From Actinomyces dentalis DSM 19115 (GTDB taxonomy: Bacteria > Actinomycetota > Actinomycetes > Actinomycetales > Actinomycetaceae): a stretch of 48,018 nucleotides of DNA. Under the pieces are notes generated by a model, which was given only the letters and a program-made list of their open reading frames with translations, did not search any database and was not told the DNA's origin. Below are positions 1 to 7,662 of this stretch, in pieces (within the stretch, counting starts at the first letter, position 1; each line of letters opens with the position of its first letter). Location of the stretch: NCBI RefSeq assembly GCF_000429225.1, contig NZ_AUBL01000035.1, positions 1-48,018 on the forward strand, written 5' to 3'. A program made the translations under genes and the position numbers.

Positions 1-309
1 CTGACCGCGGCCAGGCTGCACGTGCTGCCGGCCCTGTACCGGTCGGCCTGGTTGGGGATGCCGGTGCTGGCCGACAAGGGGTACCAGGGGGCGGGGATCG
101 GCGTGCTGACCCCCACGAAGAACCCCTGCCCGACACCGGACGAGGAGACCCGCAACAACCTGCTGTCCGCCATGCGGGCCCCGGCCGAGAGGGCCAATGC
201 CATGTTCAAGCACTTCAGGGCCCTGCAACGAGTCTCCCTCGACCCCGCCACCATCACCACGATCATGGCCGCCGCCCTCGTCATCATCACCCTCTGGCGC
301 GATTCCTGA
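1..309 (+). CDS. IS5-type DDE transposase, C-terminal part (5' end outside window)
   Basis: The frame is open from base 1 to the stop at 307-309, giving 102 residues of a transposase C-terminus. The stretch ADKGYQG supplies the second catalytic aspartate region typical of IS5-family DDE enzymes. A later glutamate in PAERANAMFKHFRAL sits where the third acidic residue is expected, followed by the usual K-x-F-R-x-L helix. The N-terminal half and first aspartate lie to the left of the window, so intactness cannot be judged. The element has inserted into the 3' part of the TPR gene on the other strand. The assignment to the IS5 group rests on motif memory, not on alignment. Confidence 0.8.
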   Translation: MTAARLHVLPALYRSAWLGMPVLADKGYQGAGIGVLTPTKNPCPTPDEETRNNLLSAMRAPAERANAMFKHFRALQRVSLDPATITTIMAAALVIITLWRDS

Positions 310-310
310 C

Positions 311-336
311 ACGAACCCTGGTGAGAAAGGCTCATT
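311..336. repeat. Probable right end of the IS element
   Basis: Directly after the transposase stop, GAGCCTTTCTCACCAGGG (read on the minus strand) marks where transposase-side sequence gives way to the lower-GC TPR gene. It has the look of an IS terminal inverted repeat, but the matching left end is outside the window, so the exact boundary and any target duplication (perhaps TTA or TA near 335) are unproven. Confidence 0.35.
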
Positions 337-1863
337 ATAAGGATGCGACAGGGAGGCCAGGTCGGCCGCGGACTCTTCGTCGAGTTTTTCGGACGAGGAG
401 TCCTGCGCGGTCAGGCGCCCCAGGATGCGGCGCATGAGAGTTGTGCTGGTATCTCCTTCTCCATCCTCGTTCTCCTTGTCATCGTCCTCCGCCAATTGCG
501 ACTGCGCCAGCATCTGCGCCATGAGCAGAGCGTAGTCATTGATATGTGCTGGTCTCTCTGTGAGGCCCGCGAGGCGACGTCCCCAGATTCCCTCGAAGGC
601 GGTGATGAACAGGTGCGGGTTATTGATGTCGCATGCGACCTGGAGTGATCGTCGGTAGATCTGCGCAAAACGGTTGCGATACTCGTACTGAGATCGTGGG
701 CTGGATTGCTCGCAGCGAAGAGACTCCAGGGCGCCGATGGACTCTACGACGTCTGAAGTCGCCTCCTTCTCCCTTTTGAGATCGATGAGGATCTCGGCGC
801 GCTCGATCAGCGAATATGAGAGCTGCGTCTTCAGCATATTGGTTGATTGGAAGAAGTCGATGTTGAGATTGCGCTGATGCAGGGCCTCTTCGAGATCACC
901 ATTTTTTCTATGGATCTGCGACAGTGTTGTGCGTGCGTAGATGACACCGAACTGGTAGTCCATGCTCTTAGCGATTTCGACCGCTTCCGTAGCGGCGCCG
1001 GCGGCCTCTTCTAATTCGCCGCGCATGATGTGCCAGGCTGCTTTAAGATCAAGTGCATCTGATCTTTCACGAGTCAGCGGCGCCTCCCGTAAGACTCCGA
1101 AGAGTCGATCCAGGATCTTGTGGAGAAGCTCCTCATCCTCTCGCATCCGGAACTGATCCGCTAACCGGATGTAGAGGCCCGCGAGGCCGACGATGTTGCC
1201 GTCGAACTGCTCCTCCGCGGCGTTCGCCGCCTCCATGGCGCGCTCGAACTCACGTATTCTCGTGAACGCTTCGGCACGAATCATCTCGATGTTGGCGACG
1301 TAGGTCTTGTCTCCGAGGCGCTTGGCCTCTGCAAGGATCTCGTTCGTCGAACTCAGAATGTCTAGGGATGCAACGTTTCCTTGCTGAAGGTGGAACAGGG
1401 GGACCATGGCCCGAATTCGACCGAAAGGCATATTATATCGGTCGGAAACCCGAACCGCCTCTCTGTAGTGGCTCTCGGCCACGTCCAGTTTCTCTTCGGT
1501 GCGAGATACGTCCCCGAGCCCGATCAGTGCGTCGACTAGACGCGCGGGATGGGCGTCCTCCTGCTGGGCGCGCTCGAACAACTCGGCGAATCTCGCTCGT
1601 GCGTCGACGAGTTGACCGGCCATAATCGCGGCCTCTCCTTCTTCCACCAGTTCCACCTCTCGGGTCCAGGTGTCGAAGGAGGTCTTGAACCAGCGAGGAT
1701 CTTGATTGTCGGCCGGATGGCGCAGTATGTGATGGCGTGCACGCAGAACGACAGGAGCCCTGGAGGAGAATGCGGGCTCTTCTGGGGGGACTGGGTGGTT
1801 GACATCGAATGATACCCAGGCCTTCCACAACTGACAGGATAATTCATACGATTTTGGTTTCAC
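337..1863 (-). pseudogene. TPR-repeat protein truncated at its 3' end by the IS insertion
   Basis: A continuous minus-strand frame starts near GTG 1863 and reads about 509 residues before it enters the IS. It has no stop of its own and stays open to base 1. The protein is helical, with repeated A/E-rich pairs such as ARARFAELFERAQ, AESHYREAVRVSDRY and LEEALHQRNLNIDFF, typical of tetratricopeptide repeats. An acidic linker (AEDDDKENEDGEGD) follows. The TPR array ending in AFEGIWGRRLAGL resembles the segment before the protease domain in TPR-CHAT proteins, so the lost part may have been a CHAT or other effector domain; this is inference. Base composition is clearly lower in GC than the neighbours, suggesting transfer. 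No strong ribosome site is visible; GTG 1890 is an alternative start. Confidence 0.75.
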
Positions 1864-1966
1864 ACGATCAACTATAGTCGCCCGTGACACGCCCGGGCAA
1901 GAGGATGTCCGCGGGAGATGGCCCGAGCGCGCGTTCCGGGCGATTCGGACTGCCCGCCGCCCGCCC

Positions 1967-2794
1967 TCAGTCGGTCTCGGCGGCCAGGCGCTCCAGGACG
2001 ACGTCGTGCAGGAGCCCGTTCGTGGCCACGGCGTCCCCGCCCCAGGGGCCGGCCTCCCCGGCCAGGGAGGTGAAGCGCCCGCCCGCCTGCGTGACGATCG
2101 GCACGAGCGCCGCCATGTCGTAGAGCTCCAGCTCGGGCTCGGCGGCCAGGTCGACGGCGCCCTCGGCCACGAGCATGTAGGACCAGAAGTCCCCGTAGGC
2201 GCGGGTGCGCCAGCAGTCCCGCATGAGCGAGAGCATCGCCCCCAGCCGCCTGCGCCGCGCCCAGCCCGACAGCGAGGCGTAGGACAGCGAGGCGTCCTCC
2301 AGGCCGCTCACGCCGGACACGCGCAGGCGGCGCGATGCGCTCAGGGAGCGCCCCGTCCAGGCGCCGCCGCCCGCGACCGCCCACCAGCGCCGTTCCAGCG
2401 CTGGGGCGGAGACGAGGCCGACGACGACCTCGCCGTCCTCGACCAGGCCGATGAGCGTGGCCCACACGGGCACGCCCCGCACGAAGTTCTTCGTGCCGTC
2501 GATCGGGTCGATGACCCACTGGCGGGGGGAGCGGCCGGTCTGCCCGAACTCCTCGCCCAGGACGCAGTCGCGCGCTCGCGCCCGCGAGAGGCTCTCGCGG
2601 ATCATGCGCTCGGCCTGCCGGTCGGCGTCGGTGACGGGGGTGAGGTCCGGCTTGGTCTGGACCTCGAAGTCCTGGCGCTCGAAGTGCGCCCGGGTGACCG
2701 GATCGACCTGGTCGGCGATCGCGTGCGCCAGGTCCAGGTCCTCGCGCCAGCGGCGCTCCGTCGTCGGGGAGGCGGGGGTGGCCGGAGTGCTCAT
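1967..2794 (-). CDS. hisN: Histidinol-phosphatase, inositol monophosphatase family
   Basis: The 275-residue protein belongs to the inositol monophosphatase fold and most likely dephosphorylates histidinol phosphate in histidine biosynthesis, as actinobacterial HisN does. Visible metal-binding signatures are GEEFGQTG, then WVIDPIDGTKNF (the family D-P-I-D-G-T motif), and the later PELELYDMAALVPIV segment with its third metal aspartate. Length matches the family. The start ATG 2794 gives the natural N-terminus MSTPATPASP; longer readings upstream are compositionally unlike protein. It lies 35 bases downstream of the methyltransferase gene on the same strand. In many actinobacteria hisN follows rsgA directly; here rsgA is 22 kb away. 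Confidence 0.9.
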   Translation of the reverse strand: MSTPATPASPTTERRWREDLDLAHAIADQVDPVTRAHFERQDFEVQTKPDLTPVTDADRQAERMIRESLSRARARDCVLGEEFGQTGRSPRQWVIDPIDGTKNFVRGVPVWATLIGLVEDGEVVVGLVSAPALERRWWAVAGGGAWTGRSLSASRRLRVSGVSGLEDASLSYASLSGWARRRRLGAMLSLMRDCWRTRAYGDFWSYMLVAEGAVDLAAEPELELYDMAALVPIVTQAGGRFTSLAGEAGPWGGDAVATNGLLHDVVLERLAAETD

Positions 2795-2829
2795 GCCCCG
2801 AGGGTAGCGGCGCACCCGCGCCGATGGCG

Positions 2830-4560
2830 CTACGAGTCCCCTCCGGACTTCGGCCGGCCGGCCCGCGCCCGACGCCGGGAGACCAGGTGCTCCCGGGCGC
2901 CGCGGATCTGCTCGGCGCCGTCGGCGCCGATGAGGGCCTCCAGGCCGAGGATCCGGTCCACCTCGTTCCGGACGCGCTCCCGCTGCCCGGCGGTCAGGAG
3001 CCGGCGCGCCGCGGGGAGGAAGTCTCTCAGGGCGCGGGCGCGGCGGGCGACGAGGTCGGCGGAGGGCACGGGCAGGCGCGCCGCCTCGCGCGGCTCGAGC
3101 TTGAGCAGGCCCCCGCCGTAGGACCGGCCGACGAGCTCGGCGCCCAGGGCGGTGACGGAGTTCGCGGCGGCCAGGGCCAGGACGGGGGCGCCCAGGCGGC
3201 GGGCGCCGTCGGCCAGTCGCAGGCCGTGGACGGAGTTGAGGTGGCGCACGCACGCGAGATTGGCGCACAGGCAGACGGACTCGTCGTTCATGTAGGTCAC
3301 CAGGACGTCCGCCTTCGCGGGCAGCGGCACCCGCCACCAGGGGGTGCGCACCCGGCACTTGTAGGCCCGGTCGACGCCGTCGGCCTCGCCCGCGCGGATG
3401 TAGGCGCGCGCCGCCGCCGAGGGCCTGCCGGGCGGGGAGAAGAGCAGGGTCGCGCGGCCCTGGCCGCCCAGGCGCCTCACCGCGGCGTCGTCGAGCACGA
3501 GGGAGCGCAGGTGGGCCGAGCCCGGCGGGCTGAGCGGCAGCAGGTCGCCGGGCCCCAGCCCGAGCTCGCGGGCGCGGGCCGGGTGGAGGGCGAAGAATCC
3601 GTTGGCGCCCGTCACCCCGCCCAGCGACAGGCGCCCCCAGGAGCCGAGGACGGCGAAGGCGCCGTCGTCGGCCCCCGTCACCGACTCGTAGGCGCGGCAG
3701 GCGCGCAGGGCGCCGGTCCACTTGTCCCCGGGGGAGGCGGGCCTCCATCGGTCGAAGCGCGCCGGGGCGGCCGGACCGGCGGCGCCGCGGAACTCATCGA
3801 GGTCGCGGAGCCCGGCGGCGCCGATAAGCCCGCCGGGGCCACTGAGTTCGTCGAGGCCGCGGAGCTGGGCGATCTCGACGTGGTCGGCGCCGGGGCCGGT
3901 CGCGTGACCGTCGGCCAGCAGGAGGACGACCTCCTCCTGGACGTCGGGGAAGACGCGCTCGTCGAACAGGATCAGCCGCACCCGCTCGAAGCGGCGCAGC
4001 AGGAACTCGCGCACCGGTGCGGCGTAGTTGACGCTCAGCAGCTCCGCGGGCAGGACGAGCCCCATCCGCCCGCCGACGGCGAGGAAGGAGGCGGCGTGCA
4101 CGACGAAGGCCGCCCACGAGGAGGCCAGGGCGGTCAGCCCGACCCCCTGGGCCAGCGCGGCCCGGCGCGCCCCGGCGCGGGCGGCGCCCCGGAAGTCCTG
4201 GTAGCGGATGTAGGGCGGGTTGCCGATGACGGCCCGGACCGGGCGGGCGGCGCGATAGTCGAAGAAGTCGGCCACGGCCAGGCGGGCGCTCAGGCCCGCT
4301 TCGCCGAGACGACGGCGGGCCCTGTCCACGGAGGCGGCGTGCAGGTCCACGCCGGTGAGCTGACCGGCGGTCGGGGCGGCGCCGAGCTCGCGCAGCCGGG
4401 CGGCGGCGGCCCGCAGGAAGACGGCCTCGCCGCAGGAGGGCTCAAGGACCGAGTCGTCGGGGTCGCGCAGCGCCCAGCCGGCGATGAAGGCGGCCAGCGG
4501 TTCGGGCGTGAAGAAGGCTCCCCGCTCCTTGCGAAGGTCGCGGGAGTCGACGTACTGCAC
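2830..4560 (-). CDS. Orphan Eco57I/TaqI-type adenine-N6 DNA methyltransferase
   Basis: The 576-residue enzyme would transfer a methyl group from S-adenosylmethionine to adenine in DNA. The N-terminus has FFTP (motif X region), LEPSCGEAVFL (SAM-binding motif I) and IGNPPYIRYQ (catalytic NPPY motif IV). A C-terminal half with WWRVPLP and LKLEPREAARLPVP resembles the TaqI-like target-recognition region. GTG 4560 is chosen because a GGGAAGG ribosome site precedes it; the frame stays open further upstream but without sense. No nuclease gene adjoins it and the protein lacks an N-terminal nuclease domain, so it is likely a solitary methylase (epigenetic or anti-restriction role), not half of a restriction system. 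Confidence 0.82.
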   Translation of the reverse strand: MQYVDSRDLRKERGAFFTPEPLAAFIAGWALRDPDDSVLEPSCGEAVFLRAAAARLRELGAAPTAGQLTGVDLHAASVDRARRRLGEAGLSARLAVADFFDYRAARPVRAVIGNPPYIRYQDFRGAARAGARRAALAQGVGLTALASSWAAFVVHAASFLAVGGRMGLVLPAELLSVNYAAPVREFLLRRFERVRLILFDERVFPDVQEEVVLLLADGHATGPGADHVEIAQLRGLDELSGPGGLIGAAGLRDLDEFRGAAGPAAPARFDRWRPASPGDKWTGALRACRAYESVTGADDGAFAVLGSWGRLSLGGVTGANGFFALHPARARELGLGPGDLLPLSPPGSAHLRSLVLDDAAVRRLGGQGRATLLFSPPGRPSAAARAYIRAGEADGVDRAYKCRVRTPWWRVPLPAKADVLVTYMNDESVCLCANLACVRHLNSVHGLRLADGARRLGAPVLALAAANSVTALGAELVGRSYGGGLLKLEPREAARLPVPSADLVARRARALRDFLPAARRLLTAGQRERVRNEVDRILGLEALIGADGAEQIRGAREHLVSRRRARAGRPKSGGDS

Positions 4561-4765
4561 GGCGTGCCCTTCCCTGAGGTGGTTGCCGGCGCGGGTGGAG
4601 TGCCCCGTCGTCTGCTGATGGTCAGCGGCGGTGGTCGGCGGCGGCCCCCGGCGGTCGGCGCCGACGGCGGAGTCGGGCCGCACGCCCGCGCCGCGGCGAT
4701 CATGCCATGGCGCGGGCCCCATCCGTGGCTGCGAAACGGCCCACGGGGCGGGGATAGGGGCGGGT

Positions 4766-5110
4766 ATGATCCACGGCATGAAACCCCTGTACTGGTTCCT
4801 TGCCGCCATCATCCTGTTCGCCGCCGGAGTGGGCCTTTTCTTCGTCCGCCACCTGGGCGATCCGCCGAGCTACACCTGCGTCGAGGAGGGGAACCCGACC
4901 TCGGGCTTCGCCATCGAGGTCGACGGCAAGCAGTGCCCGCTCAGCGTCGAGGACTTCCAGGCCTACTGGGACTACGATCACTCGGCGGTGCCCGTCCACC
5001 GGGTCGGCTTCGGCCTGTGCGTGGTGAGCATCGGCTTGACGGTGACCGGCACCGTCTCCGCCGTCCGCCGCCGTCGTCGGCGCCGGGCCGCGCCCGCCGC
5101 GGCCGCCTGA
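4766..5110 (+). CDS. Small two-span membrane protein, unknown function
   Basis: About 114 residues. An N-terminal hydrophobic segment (YWFLAAIILFAAGVGLFFV) is followed by an extracytoplasmic stretch with two cysteines (SYTCVEEG, KQCPLS), a second hydrophobic span (VGFGLCVVSIGLTVTGTV) and a basic tail of eight arginines, giving an N-in, C-in topology. The two cysteines face outside and could form a disulfide. ATG 4766 and ATG 4778 are both possible starts; 4778 places the hydrophobic span right at the N-terminus. I recognise no family. It faces away from the methyltransferase gene across a 205-base divergent region. Confidence 0.65.
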   Translation: MIHGMKPLYWFLAAIILFAAGVGLFFVRHLGDPPSYTCVEEGNPTSGFAIEVDGKQCPLSVEDFQAYWDYDHSAVPVHRVGFGLCVVSIGLTVTGTVSAVRRRRRRRAAPAAAA

Positions 5111-5197
5111 TCCGCAGGATTCCGCGGTCGCCTCAGCGGGCCGCCGCGCCCGGGCGCTGACCGACGGCGGCGGCCGCCCCGGCCCCGGACCGCCGGG

Positions 5198-5626
5198 TCA
5201 CCCCGACCCGTAGTTCTTGATGCTCCAGCCGGTGCCTGTCCTCACCAGGACCCACTCCCAGGTGTAGCCGGAGTCGGGGTTGAGCGAGGGGTCCGCCCAC
5301 GGCCCCGTGGTGAACTTCGAGTCCAGCACCAGGACGTTGTCCGCGCCGTACTCCTCCTCGTACTCGGGATTCCTCCGCTCCGCGTCGAACCACAGGTCGG
5401 TCAGCGCGCAGTCCCGGAATCCGCTCGCGAAGCGCTCCTCGACCGCGTCCATCGCGGCCTCGACGTCCTGCTCGCTGCGGTCGCCGAGGTTCACCACACG
5501 TCTGTCGACGTGGCTCGTATCCCCGTGCATGCGGGGCAGGACGAGGAACAGGCAGGCGGCCATCAGAGCCGTCGTGCATACCGCGACCGCGGCGACGATC
5601 GCCGTCGTCCTCCTGGTTCTCCTCAA
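5198..5626 (-). CDS. Secreted or membrane-anchored protein, unknown function
   Basis: The 142-residue product begins with a basic start (MRRTRRTT) and one hydrophobic span with MAAC at its middle, so it is either an anchored protein or a lipoprotein; residues after the cysteine stay hydrophobic, which favours an anchor. The mature part ends in WEWVLVRTGTGWSIKNYGSG, a pattern seen in small DUF4829-like secreted domains where the protein ends in a W-x-I-x-x-Y-G strand. That family suggestion is from pattern only. It is read on the same strand as the alcohol dehydrogenase, 67 bases downstream of that gene's stop. Confidence 0.6.
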   Translation of the reverse strand: MRRTRRTTAIVAAVAVCTTALMAACLFLVLPRMHGDTSHVDRRVVNLGDRSEQDVEAAMDAVEERFASGFRDCALTDLWFDAERRNPEYEEEYGADNVLVLDSKFTTGPWADPSLNPDSGYTWEWVLVRTGTGWSIKNYGSG

Positions 5627-5693
5627 AACGACTCCTTTCCCGGCGGCGCCGCCCGCCCGTCCCCCGTGGCCCCCGGCGTCCGGCCGCGCGGCC

Positions 5694-6743
5694 TCAGACC
5701 TCCAGCAGCACCTTGATCTCGCGGCGCTCGTCCATGGCCCTGTAGGCCTCGGCGGCCTCCTCCAGCGGCAGGCGCCGGGTGAAGACGCGCCCGGGATGGA
5801 TCTGACCGGACTGGATGCGCCGGATCAGGTCCGGCAGGAAGCGGCGCACGGGCGCCGGCCCGCCGAGCAGGTGCACCTCGGAGAAGAACAGGGTCTGCCC
5901 GTCGATCTTCTGGTCGTGGGAGACGCCGACGAAGCCGACGTGGCCGCCGGGGCGGCACGAGGCGATGGCCTGGTCCATGGACAGCTGGGTGCCCACGGCC
6001 TCGCACACCCCGTGGGCACCCAGCCCATTGGTCAGCTCCTTGACCTTGGCCGCACCGGCCTCGCCGCGCTCGGCGATGACGACGTCGGCCCCGAACTCGC
6101 GGGCCAGCGCCGCGCGGTCCTCATGGCGGGAGAAGGCGATGACCCTCTCGGACCCCAGCGCCTTGGCGGCCAGGACGGCGCACAGGCCCACCGCGCCGTC
6201 GCCGACGACGGCGATCGTCTTGCCGGGGCCGGCCTCGGCGGCCACGGCCGCGAACCAGCCGGTGCCCAGCACGTCGGAGGCGGCGAGGTAGTCGGCCAGG
6301 CGGTCGGGGTCCTCCGGCTTGCCGCCGGGGACGACGACGAGCGTGCCGTCGGCCAGCTCGACGCGGGCGTACTGGGCCTGCATGCCCGTGTACGAGCCCG
6401 CGTTGGCGCAGCGCGAGGGGTAACCCGCCCGGCAGATCTCGCAGGTGTTGTCCGAGACCATGAAGGAGCCGATGACGAAGTCGCCGACCTTCAGGGTCTT
6501 CACGTCGTCGCCGGCCTCGACGACGGTGCCCACGTACTCGTGGCCCATGCGCCGGTTCTCCACGGGCTGCAGGCCGCGGTAGGGCCACAGGTCGGAGCCG
6601 CAGACGCAGGCGGCCTCGATCTTGAGGACGACGTCGGTCGGGTGCACGACGCGGGGCACTTCGACGTCCTCGACGACGACGTCGCCGGGGGCGCGCATGA
6701 CGACGGCGCGCATGGTGGCGGGCAGGGCGGGTGTGGTACTCAT
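5694..6743 (-). CDS. Zinc-dependent medium-chain alcohol dehydrogenase
   Basis: The 349-residue oxidoreductase has the medium-chain plan: a GroES-like catalytic domain (first 150 residues, with CGSDLWPYRG and GHEYVGTVVEAG giving the catalytic zinc ligands), then a Rossmann domain with AVVGDGAVGLCAVLAAKALG for NAD(P). The structural zinc loop reads DNTCEICRAGYPSRC, where an aspartate stands in place of the usual first cysteine, as in several actinobacterial homologues. ATG 6743 is preceded by GGAGG at good spacing, so the longer reading upstream is not the start. The substrate cannot be told from sequence. It is separated by 85 bases from the moeB stop upstream. Confidence 0.88.
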   Translation of the reverse strand: MSTTPALPATMRAVVMRAPGDVVVEDVEVPRVVHPTDVVLKIEAACVCGSDLWPYRGLQPVENRRMGHEYVGTVVEAGDDVKTLKVGDFVIGSFMVSDNTCEICRAGYPSRCANAGSYTGMQAQYARVELADGTLVVVPGGKPEDPDRLADYLAASDVLGTGWFAAVAAEAGPGKTIAVVGDGAVGLCAVLAAKALGSERVIAFSRHEDRAALAREFGADVVIAERGEAGAAKVKELTNGLGAHGVCEAVGTQLSMDQAIASCRPGGHVGFVGVSHDQKIDGQTLFFSEVHLLGGPAPVRRFLPDLIRRIQSGQIHPGRVFTRRLPLEEAAEAYRAMDERREIKVLLEV

Positions 6744-6828
6744 GGAGTCCTCCGTTACTGGCGCCCGGTGGTGCTCGGACGCCGACGCCCCCACCCTACG
6801 ATTCGCCCGGCCGGCGTCCCAGGTACTC

Positions 6829-7662
6829 CTAGGACCACCCGGGCGGCGTGTCGTTCCCGGCCGGGACCGGGCGCGCCCCGCAGGTCGGGCAGGCGGGGTT
6901 CTTGCGCACCGGCAGCTCGGTGACGGCGCCGCCCCAGGCGTCCAGGACCAGGATCCGCCCGATGAGCGGGCGCGCCCCGCCGATCACGAGCTTGAGGGCC
7001 TCGGCGGCCTGCATGGAGCCGATGATCCCCGGCAGGACCCCGAGCACGCCGGCCTCGGCGCCGGAGGGCACCCGGCCGGGCGACGGCGGGTCGGGGTGCA
7101 GGCAGCGGTAGCAGGGGCCGCGGGCGGCGTCGAAGACGGCGACCTGCCCGTGCGTGCGCAGGACCGCACCGTGCACCATCGGGACGCCCAGCAGGGCGCA
7201 GGCGTCCCCCAGGAGGTAGCGGGCGGGGAAGTTGTCCGTCCCGTCGACCACCACGTCCCAGCCGCGCAGCACCTGCGGGGCGTTGGCGCCGGTCAGGCGC
7301 AGCGGGAGGGCGAGGACCTCGACATCGGGGTTGAGCGCGGTGAGGGTCTCGCGGGCCGAGTCGGTCTTGGCGCGCCCGACGTCGGCGGTGCGGTGGAGGA
7401 TCTGCCGCTGGAGGTTCGAGATCTCGACCGAATCCGGGTCGATGATCCCCAGCCGCCCCACGCCGGCGGCCGCCAGGTGGAGGGCGGCCGACGAGCCGAG
7501 CCCCCCGGCGCCGACGACGAGGACGCGGGCCGCCCGGATCCGCTCCTGACCGGCCGCGCCGACCTGCCGGACGAGGATGTTGCGGTGGTAGCGCCGTTGT
7601 TCGGCGGGGGTCAGTGGCCGACGGCGCTCGTCGGGGATCACGCCGGCGGCCGGCTCACTCAC
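6829..7662 (-). CDS. moeB: MoeB/ThiF-family sulfur-carrier adenylyltransferase
   Basis: The 277-residue enzyme would adenylate the C-terminal Gly-Gly of MoaD (or a ThiS-like carrier) so that sulfur can be loaded. VLVVGAGGLGSSAALHLAAAG is the nucleotide-binding loop, RQILH and DGTDNFPARYLL are E1-family signatures, and two CxxC pairs (CYRC, CPTC) form the structural zinc site. There is no rhodanese domain at the end, unlike many MoeBR proteins. GTG 7662 has a GGGAGG ribosome site and overlaps the end of the modBC gene by eight bases, implying translational coupling. Its place next to molybdate uptake genes, with moaD 6.5 kb away, supports molybdopterin over thiamine synthesis. Confidence 0.87.
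   Translation of the reverse strand: MSEPAAGVIPDERRRPLTPAEQRRYHRNILVRQVGAAGQERIRAARVLVVGAGGLGSSAALHLAAAGVGRLGIIDPDSVEISNLQRQILHRTADVGRAKTDSARETLTALNPDVEVLALPLRLTGANAPQVLRGWDVVVDGTDNFPARYLLGDACALLGVPMVHGAVLRTHGQVAVFDAARGPCYRCLHPDPPSPGRVPSGAEAGVLGVLPGIIGSMQAAEALKLVIGGARPLIGRILVLDAWGGAVTELPVRKNPACPTCGARPVPAGNDTPPGWS

Noticed and set aside
2824-5160. Very long plus-strand reading frame opposite the methyltransferase
   Set aside because: It is the antisense shadow of high-GC codons; its translation is repetitive Gly/Ala/Arg sequence without any domain. Other very long open frames opposite real genes (for example 26282-29851 and 8276-10849) were dropped for the same reason.
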